This document shows, in pieces, positions 25,707-33,454 of a DNA stretch of 64,000 nucleotides. This stretch comes from Nocardia terrae (GTDB lineage: Bacteria > Actinomycetota > Actinomycetes > Mycobacteriales > Mycobacteriaceae). The notes under the pieces were generated by a model. That model was given only the letters and a program-made list of their open reading frames with translations. It was not told where the DNA came from and did no database searches. The number at the start of each line of letters is the position of its first letter. Position 1 is the stretch's first letter. The stretch spans positions 124,001 to 188,000 of the forward strand of contig NZ_WRPP01000010.1 in the NCBI RefSeq assembly GCF_009760405.1, read 5' to 3'. The translations under genes were made by a program, and so were the position numbers.

Positions 25707-26795
25707 ATGAGAGCGACTGTGCCCGAAGGATTGAAGACCCTCACCCGCTACACCATCGAATCCGAGCATCGGCACCCCGGATCGTCCGGAGAGTTCTCGG
25801 CGCTGCTGAACGTGGTGGCGACGGCGACCAAGATAATCGGCAACCAGGTGACCCGGGGAGCGATCGTCGGCTCCCTGGGCGCTTCGGATGCCGAGAATCT
25901 GCCGGTCACCGTGCATCGGAAGATGGACGCCATCGCCAATGACATCATGGTGGCCGAATCACAGTGGACCGGACCGCTGTCGGCGCTGGTGTCCGAGCAG
26001 ATGCGCGAATGCCATCCGGTGCCCAGCGAGTACCGGCGCGGGAAGTATCTGCTGGCCTTCGATCCGCTGGACGGGTCCAGCAATATCGACGTGAACCTGC
26101 CTGTCGGAACGATTTTCAGTGTGCTGCGCGCACCCGAGGACGGGCGCGAGGCGACCGGGGACGACTTCCTGCAGCCGGGAGTGCGGCAGGTGTGCGCGGG
26201 ATTCACGCTGTACGGGCCCGCCACCATGCTGGTGTTGACGGTGGGCGACGGGGTCGACGGCTTCACCCTCGATCGCGAGGTGGGCGCGTTCGTGCTCACC
26301 CATCCGCGCATGCGAATCCCCGACGACACTTCGGGTTTCGCCATCAATGCCGCCAACGAGCGCTTCTGGGAGCGCCCGGTGCGCCGCTACGTCCACGAAT
26401 GCCTCGAGGGCCTGGACGGCCCGCGCGGGCGTGACTTCAATATGCGCTGGGTCGCCTCGCTGGTGGCCGACACCTTCCACATCCTCACGCGCGGTGGGCT
26501 CTACATGTATCCGCGCGACACCCGGCACCCGGATCGTCCGGGCCGGGTCTCGCTGCTGTACGGGGCCAATCCCATCGCCTTCATCGTCGAGCAGGCCGGG
26601 GGCGCGGCCACCACCGGGCACGAGCGGGTGCTCGACGTCCAGCCCGAGGAGTTGCATCAGCGGATCCCGCTGATCTTCGGCTCGCGCAATGAGGTCGAGC
26701 GGATCGAGCGCTATCACCGCGAGCCGGACGAGGGGCAGAGCTTCGACGCCTCCCTCTTCGGTTCCCGCTCGCTGTTCCGTTCAGCCCGCCACTGA
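25707..26795 (+). CDS. fbp: Fructose-1,6-bisphosphatase, class I
   Basis: Hydrolyses fructose-1,6-bisphosphate (and, in autotrophs, often sedoheptulose-1,7-bisphosphate) to regenerate ribulose-5-phosphate precursors. The 362-residue protein has the class I metal-binding signature FDPLDGSSNID at about residues 118-128, and the substrate-binding blocks NAANERFWE, RWVASLVADTFHILTRGGLYMYP and EQAGGAATTG. The ATG at 25707 is 4 bases after the cbbX stop; a GTG at 25719 is an alternative start. Actinobacteria normally use a class II GlpX for gluconeogenesis, so this class I copy is probably the operon-specific Calvin enzyme. Confidence 0.96.
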   Translation: MRATVPEGLKTLTRYTIESEHRHPGSSGEFSALLNVVATATKIIGNQVTRGAIVGSLGASDAENLPVTVHRKMDAIANDIMVAESQWTGPLSALVSEQMRECHPVPSEYRRGKYLLAFDPLDGSSNIDVNLPVGTIFSVLRAPEDGREATGDDFLQPGVRQVCAGFTLYGPATMLVLTVGDGVDGFTLDREVGAFVLTHPRMRIPDDTSGFAINAANERFWERPVRRYVHECLEGLDGPRGRDFNMRWVASLVADTFHILTRGGLYMYPRDTRHPDRPGRVSLLYGANPIAFIVEQAGGAATTGHERVLDVQPEELHQRIPLIFGSRNEVERIERYHREPDEGQSFDASLFGSRSLFRSARH

Positions 26796-26853
26796 GCGTT
26801 CCGTGCGCAGCCAGCGCGCGAAACCTGCTGTCCGGCAATTGAGGAGGAGCCAC

Positions 26854-27732
26854 ATGTCGGTGAAGCATCCCGTGGTCGCGATCACCGGGTCGTCCGGTGC
26901 GGGGACGACCAGCGTCACGCGAACCTTCCAGGAGATCTTCCGCCGCGAGGGAATCAACGCGGCCATCGTGGAAGGGGATTCGTTCCATCGCTTCGACCGC
27001 AACGAGATGAAACTGGCCATGGCCGAGGCCGAACAGCAGCGCAACCTGACCTTCTCGCATTTCGGGCCGGAGGCGAACCTGCTCAGCGAGTTGGAGTCGC
27101 TGTTCCGCGAGTACGGGGAGACCGGCGTCGGCGGGGTGCGGCGCTATCTGCACGATGACGACGAGGCCAAGCCGTTCGGGCAGCCCGCGGGCACGTTCAC
27201 ACCCTGGGAGGAGCTCGCGCCGGGCAGCGATCTGCTGTTCTACGAGGGCCTGCACGGCGCGGCGGTGTGCGAGGACATCGATGTGTCCCGCTATGCCGAT
27301 CTGCTGGTCGGCGTGGTGCCCATCATCAATCTGGAGTGGATTCAGAAGGTCCACCGGGACAAGACCGAACGGGGTTACTCCAGCGAGGCCATCATCGACA
27401 CCATCCTGCGGCGCATGCCCGACTACGTGAAGCACATCTGCCCGCAGTTCTCGCGGACGTACGTGAACTTCCAGCGCGTGCCGACGGTGGACACCTCGAA
27501 TCCGTTCACCGCCCGCACCATTCCGACCGCGGACGAGAGTTTCGTGGTGATCCGTTTCGCCGACCCGAAGGTGATCGACTTCCCGTATCTGCTGTCCATG
27601 CTGCACGATTCGTTCATGTCGCGGCCCAACAGCATCGTGGTGCCGGGCGGCAAGATGGACCTGGCCATGCAGCTGATCTTCACGCCGCTGATCCTGCGGC
27701 TGATGGACAAGCGGCCCAAGCGTTTGCGTTGA
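26854..27732 (+). CDS. prkB: Phosphoribulokinase
   Basis: ATP-dependent phosphorylation of ribulose-5-phosphate to ribulose-1,5-bisphosphate, the second Calvin-specific enzyme. The 292-residue protein is of the bacterial octameric class: P-loop GSSGAGTT (residues 12-19), IVEGDSFHRFDRNEMK, the catalytic Asp region, HLP-type FYEGLHGAAVCEDIDVSRYADLLVGVVPIINLEWIQKVHRDKTERGYS, and the C-terminal SIVVPGGKMDLAMQLIFTPLI. The ATG at 26854 follows GAGGAGGAG. It is the last gene of the operon, 58 bases after fbp, and is followed by a strong hairpin. Confidence 0.97.
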   Translation: MSVKHPVVAITGSSGAGTTSVTRTFQEIFRREGINAAIVEGDSFHRFDRNEMKLAMAEAEQQRNLTFSHFGPEANLLSELESLFREYGETGVGGVRRYLHDDDEAKPFGQPAGTFTPWEELAPGSDLLFYEGLHGAAVCEDIDVSRYADLLVGVVPIINLEWIQKVHRDKTERGYSSEAIIDTILRRMPDYVKHICPQFSRTYVNFQRVPTVDTSNPFTARTIPTADESFVVIRFADPKVIDFPYLLSMLHDSFMSRPNSIVVPGGKMDLAMQLIFTPLILRLMDKRPKRLR

Positions 27733-27754
27733 GAACGGCTGTCCGGCAATAGGA

Positions 27755-27786
27755 AACGGCGGCCGCCCGCAGGGGCGACCGCCGTT
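27755..27786. terminator. Hairpin terminator of the cbb operon
   Basis: Arms of 14 bases, AACGGCGGCCGCCC and GGGCGACCGCCGTT, pair at 13 of 14 positions around a GCAG loop. It lies 22 bases after prk and just before the end of a convergent gene, so it probably works in both directions. Confidence 0.75.
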
Positions 27787-27797
27787 CGAATTTCGAG

Positions 27798-28385
27798 TCA
27801 GAGACCGGCCGGAACTTTCTTCGCGTCGCTCTTGACCATGAAGGCCGAGACCACCTCGAAGACGCCGATGGCGATCAGCCAGCAGCCGACCACGACCACC
27901 AGGGCGGTGATCGAGCGGAACGGCTCCACGATCAGCAGACCACCACCGACGATGAGCAGGATGCCGAACAGGATCTGCCAGCCCCGGCCCGGCACCGCCG
28001 CATCCGACATCGCGGCGACGAGCACCGCGGTGCCGCGGAAGATCCAGGTGATGCCGATCCACAGCGCCAGCAGACCGATGGCCTGGAACTCGTTGCGGAA
28101 GCAGAAGAAACCCAGAATGAAGGACAGGATCGCGGTGATGAACGACAGCACCCGCATCCAGGTGCTGATGTGCAGGCCGAACGCCGCGATCAATTGGAAG
28201 ACACCGGACACGAGCAGATAGATACCGAACAGGACACCGGCGACGACCAGGGTGGGTCCGGGCCACACCAGGACCAGGATGCCCAGCACCACCGAGAGAA
28301 TGCCGGTGACCAGGATCGACTGCCACGCACTGCGGGCCAGTGCTTGGACCGGCCCTTCGTAAACTCCCTCTTTGCTGGTTGTCAT
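27798..28385 (-). CDS. HdeD/DUF308-family membrane protein
   Basis: A 195-residue integral membrane protein with six predicted helices (about residues 20-40, 44-64, 74-94, 98-118, 131-151, 155-175). Repeated LLxxGxLxLVxP-type units such as VVLGILVLVWPGPTL, FILGFF and IVGGGLLIVEPFRSITALVVVVG are the DUF308 signature. E. coli HdeD is linked to acid resistance; actinobacterial members are uncharacterised. The ATG at 28385 is used. It converges with the cbb operon across the shared hairpin. Confidence 0.88.
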   Translation of the reverse strand: MTTSKEGVYEGPVQALARSAWQSILVTGILSVVLGILVLVWPGPTLVVAGVLFGIYLLVSGVFQLIAAFGLHISTWMRVLSFITAILSFILGFFCFRNEFQAIGLLALWIGITWIFRGTAVLVAAMSDAAVPGRGWQILFGILLIVGGGLLIVEPFRSITALVVVVGCWLIAIGVFEVVSAFMVKSDAKKVPAGL

Positions 28386-28456
28386 GTTCAGCAGAATATG
28401 ACCAGTTAGGGCGAATTGCGCTTAATTAGCCAAGTGTTGCGCGGCTGTGACGCGGT

Positions 28457-29176
28457 TCAACCCTCGTCGGCGGTGAGCCGGGCATTTCGGCGCACCCAGC
28501 GAATGTCCGCGCGCCAGGTGTAGCAGGCCACCAGCAGCGAGCCGACGAACGCGGCGTTGAGCATGTAATAGCCGTCGACCACCAGTGACACCAGGCCGCC
28601 GATGAGTGCGCCCGCGGCGAACGAAAGATATTGCGTCGCATAGCCGAGCCAGTCGCGCGCACTGCCGCCGCCGGCCACGTGACGTTCCACGCCCTGCGCG
28701 AACTTCACCAGCGTGCCGGTGATGTAACTGACCGGGATGGACACCTCGCCGTTCTTGACGAACGAGGTGTTCAGCGCGCCCATGCCGAAGGCCACGAACA
28801 GGATCGGGGCCAGGCCGATGCCGCGCTCCTCGAGGAAGAAGTCCACGACCGCCGCGCCCAGCAGCGCGCCCGTCGTGAGCATGGTCGCGCCATGCGGGTG
28901 ATTGGTCCACCAGTAGCGACGGCACAGCGAGGCCACGAAGACACCGGCCAGGAAGCACACGATGATCGAGGCCGCGCCCAGCGCGAGAGTGTGGTCGCCC
29001 GCGAAATTGCCCAGCACCGCGCGTTCGGTATTGCCGGTCATGAAGGTGACGAAGTAACCCTCGGAGTGGGTGTACGCGGCCGCGCCGACGAATCCGGCCA
29101 ATATCGACAGCACGACCGACAGCCGCATCTCGAGGTCCCAGAAGGGTTCGGGGTTCCGATTGCGTGTCGCAGTCAC
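28457..29176 (-). CDS. YoaK/DUF1275-family membrane protein
   Basis: A 239-residue protein with six hydrophobic helices. The family signature is LAGFVGAAAYTHSEGYFVTFMTGNTERAVLGNFAG near the N-terminus, together with GALNTSFVKNGEVSIPVSYITGTLVKFAQG in the middle; the conserved TGN and TGTLV motifs are intact. DUF1275 proteins are widespread inner-membrane proteins of unknown function. The GTG start is at 29176. It is divergent from the thiolase gene, with a 138-base intergenic region. Confidence 0.9.
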   Translation of the reverse strand: MTATRNRNPEPFWDLEMRLSVVLSILAGFVGAAAYTHSEGYFVTFMTGNTERAVLGNFAGDHTLALGAASIIVCFLAGVFVASLCRRYWWTNHPHGATMLTTGALLGAAVVDFFLEERGIGLAPILFVAFGMGALNTSFVKNGEVSIPVSYITGTLVKFAQGVERHVAGGGSARDWLGYATQYLSFAAGALIGGLVSLVVDGYYMLNAAFVGSLLVACYTWRADIRWVRRNARLTADEG

Positions 29177-29314
29177 AGCAACAGGCTAGCAATCTGAATC
29201 ACGGTGCCTGGGAGGTGAAAATCCGGACGGCTGACGGCGCGCCCGCGGTGGGGTACAGTGCATATGTTAACCGGAATTCGCGTCCGGTCGGTTCAGCTGG
29301 AGCAAGGAGAAGTC

Positions 29315-30481
29315 ATGACTTCCGCCGTCATCGTCGACGCTGTCCGCACCCCGTCCGGCAAGGGCAAAAGCGGTGGCGGCCTGTCGGAAGTCCATCCGGC
29401 CACGCTGCTGTCCGGGGTGTTGCAGAACCTGGTCGAGCGGACCGGCCTCGATCCGGCGCTGGTCGATGATGTGATCGGCGGTTGCGTCACGCAGAGCGGC
29501 GAGCAGGCGTTCAATATCTCGCGGACCGCGGTGCTGGCGGCCGGATTTCCCGAGGCCGTACCCGCCACGACCGTGGATCGGCAGTGTGGATCGTCACAGC
29601 AGGCCGCCCACTTCGCGGCGCAGGGCGTGATCGCCGGGGCCTACGACATCGCCATCGCCTGCGGCGTGGAATCCATGTCGCGGGTGCCCATGTTCTCCAA
29701 TGCCCAGGGCAAGGACGCCAACCGCGGACCCATCGCCCACCGGTACCCGGACGGGCTTGTGCAGCAGGGCATTTCCGCCGAGGTGATCGCCGCGCGCTGG
29801 AAGTTCGACCGGGCCGCGCTGGACGAATTCGCGGCCCGCTCGCACCGATTGGCCGCCGCCACGGCCGCATCCGGCGGGTTCGACAACGAATTGGTCGCCG
29901 CGGGCAGCCTCACCGCCGACGAGACCATTCGGCCCAGCACGACTGTCGAGGGCCTGGCCGGATTGCGGCCCGCCTTCGTCGACGCCGAGTTCAAGGCCCG
30001 GTTCCCGGAGATCGAATGGTCGATCACCCCGGGCAACTCCTCGCCGCTGACCGACGGCGCGTCCGCCGCGCTCATCATGAGCGAGGAGAAGGCGACCCAG
30101 CTCGGTATGAAGCCCCGCGCCCGCTTCCACTCCTTCGCCGTCATCGGCGACGACCCGCTGCTCATGCTGACCGCCGTCATCCCGGCCACCCGCAAGGTGC
30201 TGGCGCGAGCCGGATTGTCCATCAACGACATCGACGTCTACGAGGTGAACGAGGCGTTCGCCCCGGTCCCGCTGGTCTGGGCGCACGAACTGGGCGCCGA
30301 CCCGGCAAAACTGAACCCCCGCGGCGGCGCGATCGCCCTCGGCCACCCACTCGGCGCCTCGGGCACCCGCATCCTGACCACCATGCTCAACCACCTCGAA
30401 CAGACCGGCGGCCGCTACGGCCTGATGACCATGTGCGAGGCAGGCGGATTGGCCAACGCCACCATCATCGAACGCCTCTGA
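29315..30481 (+). CDS. Acetyl-CoA acetyltransferase (thiolase II-type, steroid/fatty-acid thiolase-like)
   Basis: Thiolase of 388 residues that cleaves or condenses 3-ketoacyl-CoA with CoA. The nucleophilic C91 lies in VDRQCGSSQQA, the catalytic His in VNEAFAPV/GGAIALGHPLGASGTR, and the C-terminal acid-base Cys in MCEAGGLAN. The opening (VIVDAVRTPSGKGKSGGGLSEVHPATLLSGVL) and IGGCVTQSGEQAFNISR resemble mycobacterial FadA5, which acts in cholesterol side-chain degradation, but substrate cannot be settled by sequence. The ATG at 29315 follows AAGGAGAAG. It is a single gene with no beta-oxidation partners adjacent. Confidence 0.92.
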   Translation: MTSAVIVDAVRTPSGKGKSGGGLSEVHPATLLSGVLQNLVERTGLDPALVDDVIGGCVTQSGEQAFNISRTAVLAAGFPEAVPATTVDRQCGSSQQAAHFAAQGVIAGAYDIAIACGVESMSRVPMFSNAQGKDANRGPIAHRYPDGLVQQGISAEVIAARWKFDRAALDEFAARSHRLAAATAASGGFDNELVAAGSLTADETIRPSTTVEGLAGLRPAFVDAEFKARFPEIEWSITPGNSSPLTDGASAALIMSEEKATQLGMKPRARFHSFAVIGDDPLLMLTAVIPATRKVLARAGLSINDIDVYEVNEAFAPVPLVWAHELGADPAKLNPRGGAIALGHPLGASGTRILTTMLNHLEQTGGRYGLMTMCEAGGLANATIIERL

Positions 30482-30585
30482 CCCCGACCGCGGCCAGCGA
30501 TGGGCTCGGCGCGAACGGCGTGTCAATACCTCTGGGCGGCAAGCGATCTACTGCCGACCAATTGCGTCAGAGGAGGACGCGCCAC

Positions 30586-30831
30586 ATGTTCCGGAGTAGC
30601 GCCATGATCATCGCCGCAGTCGTCGCGGTGGCACTCGTGTCCGGGTGCGGCGAGCGCTCGGGCACCCGCGCCACGCCAGATGGACAGCAAGTCGTCACCA
30701 CCGGCAAACCCCCGGAATATAGCCCAGAGGGCAGCGTGACTGCGGGCTCGCAGCCCAGCGCGGAGCCCCGCCGGCCACTGTTCACCCGGGCAATGGCTCC
30801 GCTCACGGCCGGTGTCGGTGGCCGGCCGTAG
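30586..30831 (+). CDS. Small putative lipoprotein
   Basis: An 81-residue product with a clear lipoprotein signal: MFRSSAMIIAAVVAVALVSGCG, lipobox LVSGC with Cys at about residue 21. The mature part is short, Pro/Ser-rich and low in complexity (PPEYSPEGSVTAGSQPSAEPRRP). The ATG at 30586 follows a strong AGAGGAGG site, which supports real translation. It is 105 bases after the thiolase gene and shows no family I recognise; surface anchoring is the only prediction. Confidence 0.65.
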   Translation: MFRSSAMIIAAVVAVALVSGCGERSGTRATPDGQQVVTTGKPPEYSPEGSVTAGSQPSAEPRRPLFTRAMAPLTAGVGGRP

Positions 30832-30869
30832 TCTTGGCCGGATCTGGTGGACCGGGTGAGGGAGGCGTG

Positions 30870-31979
30870 GTGCGGGTTTCGTGGGATCAGGTGTTCGGCT
30901 GGCGGGTTCAGCGGCAGTTCGTGGATCCGTGGACCGAGGGTGATGCCGTAGCCGTGGCCGAGCGGCTGTGCGGGATACAGGCGCAGGTCACCTCGGCGGC
31001 GGAAACCGCTGTCGCGCTGCGCCGTTCGGCGGGTGAGCCCGGGGCGGTCGTCGCGGCGCTGGGGGAGGGGAGGCTGATCAAGACCTGGGCGATGCGGGGG
31101 ACCCTGCATGCGCTGACCCCCGAGCTGGGCGCCGCGGTGCTCTCGCTCATGGGATCGGCTCGGACCTGGGAGAAGCCCTCCTGGACCAAAGCCGCGGGTG
31201 CTACACCGCAGGATGTCGCGGCCCTGGTGAAAGCCGTCGGCGAAATACTCGACGGCCGAGTGCTCACCCGCGACGAGCTGGTCGGCGAGCTGATCGTCGA
31301 ACCCCGATTCCAGCCCCTCGAAACGCATTTGCGCTCCGGCTGGGGTTCCATGCTCAAGCCGCTGGCCTGGCAGGGAGCCCTGTGTCACGGCCCGAATCGC
31401 GGCACAGCGGTCACCTTCGGCAATCCCGCGAACATCATTCCCGAGTGGTCCGGAATCCCGGACCCGGACCTAGCGGCGCCACTCGTCATCCGCGCCTACC
31501 TGGGCGCCTACGGACCCGCGACGCCGGAAATCTTCAACAACTGGCTGACGCGCGGCTTCCTGAGCAAACCGACGGTGCGACGCTGGTTCTCGGAACTGAG
31601 CGATGAACTGACCGAAATCGACGTCGAAGGTCGCAAGGGCTGGTTCCTCACCGACCTCCTCGACGAACTGGCCGGTACCAAGCCGACTTCCGAGGTCCGC
31701 CTCCTCGGCCAGTTCGATCAGTACGTCCTGGGCCCCGGCACCGGCGATACGGCCCTGCTGCCCGGCGACCACCGCGCCAAGGTCAGCCGCACCGCAGGCT
31801 GGATCTCACCCCTGGTGCTGACCGGCGGACGAATCACCGGTACTTGGGATCTCGACAAGGACGAACTGGTCGTCTCGATGTTCGACGGAGCACCGGTGCC
31901 CCACTCGCGGATCACCCGGCAGCTACCGCGCATCGGCAGAGCCATCGGCCGAACTGTCGCCGCGGTTCGATCCGCCTGA
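30870..31979 (+). CDS. Winged-helix DNA-binding domain protein (HTH_42/AlkZ-like)
   Basis: A 369-residue protein of the winged-helix DNA-binding family whose studied members include AlkZ/YcaQ glycosylases that repair crosslinks. The N-terminal part has VAERLCGIQAQVTSAAETAVALRRS, KTWAMRGTLHALTPELG and DELVGELIVEP; the middle has IRAYLGAYGPATPEIFNNWLTRG; the end has VRLLGQFDQYVLGPG and GGRITGTWDLDKDELVV. The QAQ motif of this family is visible. GTG 30870 follows GAGGGAGG. Its tail overlaps the end of a small convergent membrane-protein gene by 57 bases. Whether it is a DNA glycosylase here is unknown. Confidence 0.87.
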   Translation: MRVSWDQVFGWRVQRQFVDPWTEGDAVAVAERLCGIQAQVTSAAETAVALRRSAGEPGAVVAALGEGRLIKTWAMRGTLHALTPELGAAVLSLMGSARTWEKPSWTKAAGATPQDVAALVKAVGEILDGRVLTRDELVGELIVEPRFQPLETHLRSGWGSMLKPLAWQGALCHGPNRGTAVTFGNPANIIPEWSGIPDPDLAAPLVIRAYLGAYGPATPEIFNNWLTRGFLSKPTVRRWFSELSDELTEIDVEGRKGWFLTDLLDELAGTKPTSEVRLLGQFDQYVLGPGTGDTALLPGDHRAKVSRTAGWISPLVLTGGRITGTWDLDKDELVVSMFDGAPVPHSRITRQLPRIGRAIGRTVAAVRSA

Positions 31980-32168
31980 GACCGGCCCGAACCAGCCCAG
32001 CAACCGGAACGCGACCACACTCGCGACGGCGCTCGCCCCGAGCGACTGCGTCCAAGGCTCGACATGATCGAAGTTGACGATGAAGCTGATCAGGTTCGCC
32101 AGGCACAACCCGGCGGTGACGACCAGCGCCACCAACGGCCGCCAGGACTCCCGACGTGATTCCGACAT
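31923..32168 (-). CDS. Small two-helix membrane protein, hypothetical
   Basis: An 81-residue product with two hydrophobic segments (LVALVVTAGLCLANLISFIV and ASAVASVVAFRLLGWFG) and a Ser/Asp-rich C-terminal tail. The ATG at 32168 has GGGGGAATCGGG upstream; the frame is open to 32195. It overlaps the 3' end of the convergent winged-helix gene by 57 bases, in which the tail would be read in both directions. I do not recognise a family. The clear helix pattern supports a real protein. Confidence 0.55.
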   Translation of the reverse strand: MSESRRESWRPLVALVVTAGLCLANLISFIVNFDHVEPWTQSLGASAVASVVAFRLLGWFGPVSGGSNRGDSSADGSADAR

Positions 32169-32311
32169 CCCGATTCCCCCGAATCCCCTGTGCACGAAAC
32201 ACTTTGGACGTGACGATACTACGCTCGTCCGAGGTCGCCAAGTCGATTCTCAGGGGTGGTCTCAGGGATTGTCCGGATGTCCTTGCCCGTGCCGGTCCCT
32301 ACCGTCGAGAT

Positions 32312-33454
32312 ATGCGAATCGTGCCGACGGTGACAGTGGTGGCGCTGCTGGGGGCGGCGGGGTGCGGGGGTGTGTCGCAGGAGGGGCCGCAGCCGGTGTC
32401 GAGTACGCCGATGGCGGTGTCGGCCGAGCGGGTCGATCGGATTCGGACCGATATCGATGGGATGGTTCGTGGCGGGACCACCGGGGTGATCGCCACTCTC
32501 ACGGAGAACGGGCAGACGGTGACGCTGACCGCGGGGGTTGGCGATCGCGCGAGCAAGGCGGCGATTCCGATGGCTCCGCCGCAGCAGGTGCGGGTCGGCA
32601 GTATCTCGAAAACCTTTGCGGCGGCACTGCTGCTGCAGTTGGTGTCGGAGGGGAAGTTGCGGCTGGACGAACCGGTCGACACCTATCTGCCGGGACTGCT
32701 GACCGGGGAGGGAGTGGACGGGCGGGTGATCACCGTGCGGCAGATCCTGCAGCATCGCAGTGGATTACCGGAAATCGCGGATGATCCGGAGCTCGACGAG
32801 ACGCGGGCGGTGGCCGAGGGACGGACGTTCACCCCGCAGCAGGAGATCGCCATCGCGCTGCGCAAACCTGCTCAGTTCGCGCCGGGAGCGCGGTTCAAGT
32901 ACACGAACACCAATTTCATCGTCGCGGGCATGTTGGTTGAGAAGATCACGGGCCGAACGTATTCCGACGAGCTGACCGGGCGAATCACCACACCCGCACA
33001 GCTGCCCGACACCTATCTGCCCGGCCCGGGTGAGCTGGGATTCCGCGGTCCACACTTGCAGGGCTACACCGTGATCGCGGGCGTGCCCACCGACGTAACC
33101 CGCTCCGAGCCGTCGATCGCCTGGTCCGCGGGCGGTATGGTCTCCACCGGCAACGATCTCAACCGCTTCTTCCTGGCATTGCTCGCCGGCAGGATCGTCG
33201 CCGATGCCCAACTGCGCGAAATGCTGGCCACCCAACCGCGTTCCGCCGATGCGCCCTTCGAGTACGGGCTGGGCATCGGTTCCACACCGCTGCCGTGCAA
33301 TACGCAGTACTTCGGCCACGTGGGCGAGATCGTCGGCTTCACCACCGTTTCCGGAGCGACCCGCGACGGCCGCGCGGTGACCATCGCCCTCAACGATTCT
33401 CCCGACAAGGAACCGGACTTCACCAACCTCCTCGGCGACGCTTTGTGCCCCTAG
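32312..33454 (+). CDS. Lipoprotein serine hydrolase, class C beta-lactamase/DD-peptidase-like
   Basis: Exported serine hydrolase of 380 residues. The signal peptide ends in the lipobox LLGAAGC with Cys18. The beta-lactamase-fold motifs are SISK (residues 97-100; nucleophile Ser97), YTN (197-199) and a C-terminal HVG (in YFGHVGEIVGF) at the KTG position. These are typical of D-alanyl-D-alanine carboxypeptidase/esterase-like proteins of the class C group. Its end overlaps the next gene by 10 bases. A role in cell-wall or ester metabolism is family-based; the substrate is unknown. Confidence 0.92.
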   Translation: MRIVPTVTVVALLGAAGCGGVSQEGPQPVSSTPMAVSAERVDRIRTDIDGMVRGGTTGVIATLTENGQTVTLTAGVGDRASKAAIPMAPPQQVRVGSISKTFAAALLLQLVSEGKLRLDEPVDTYLPGLLTGEGVDGRVITVRQILQHRSGLPEIADDPELDETRAVAEGRTFTPQQEIAIALRKPAQFAPGARFKYTNTNFIVAGMLVEKITGRTYSDELTGRITTPAQLPDTYLPGPGELGFRGPHLQGYTVIAGVPTDVTRSEPSIAWSAGGMVSTGNDLNRFFLALLAGRIVADAQLREMLATQPRSADAPFEYGLGIGSTPLPCNTQYFGHVGEIVGFTTVSGATRDGRAVTIALNDSPDKEPDFTNLLGDALCP

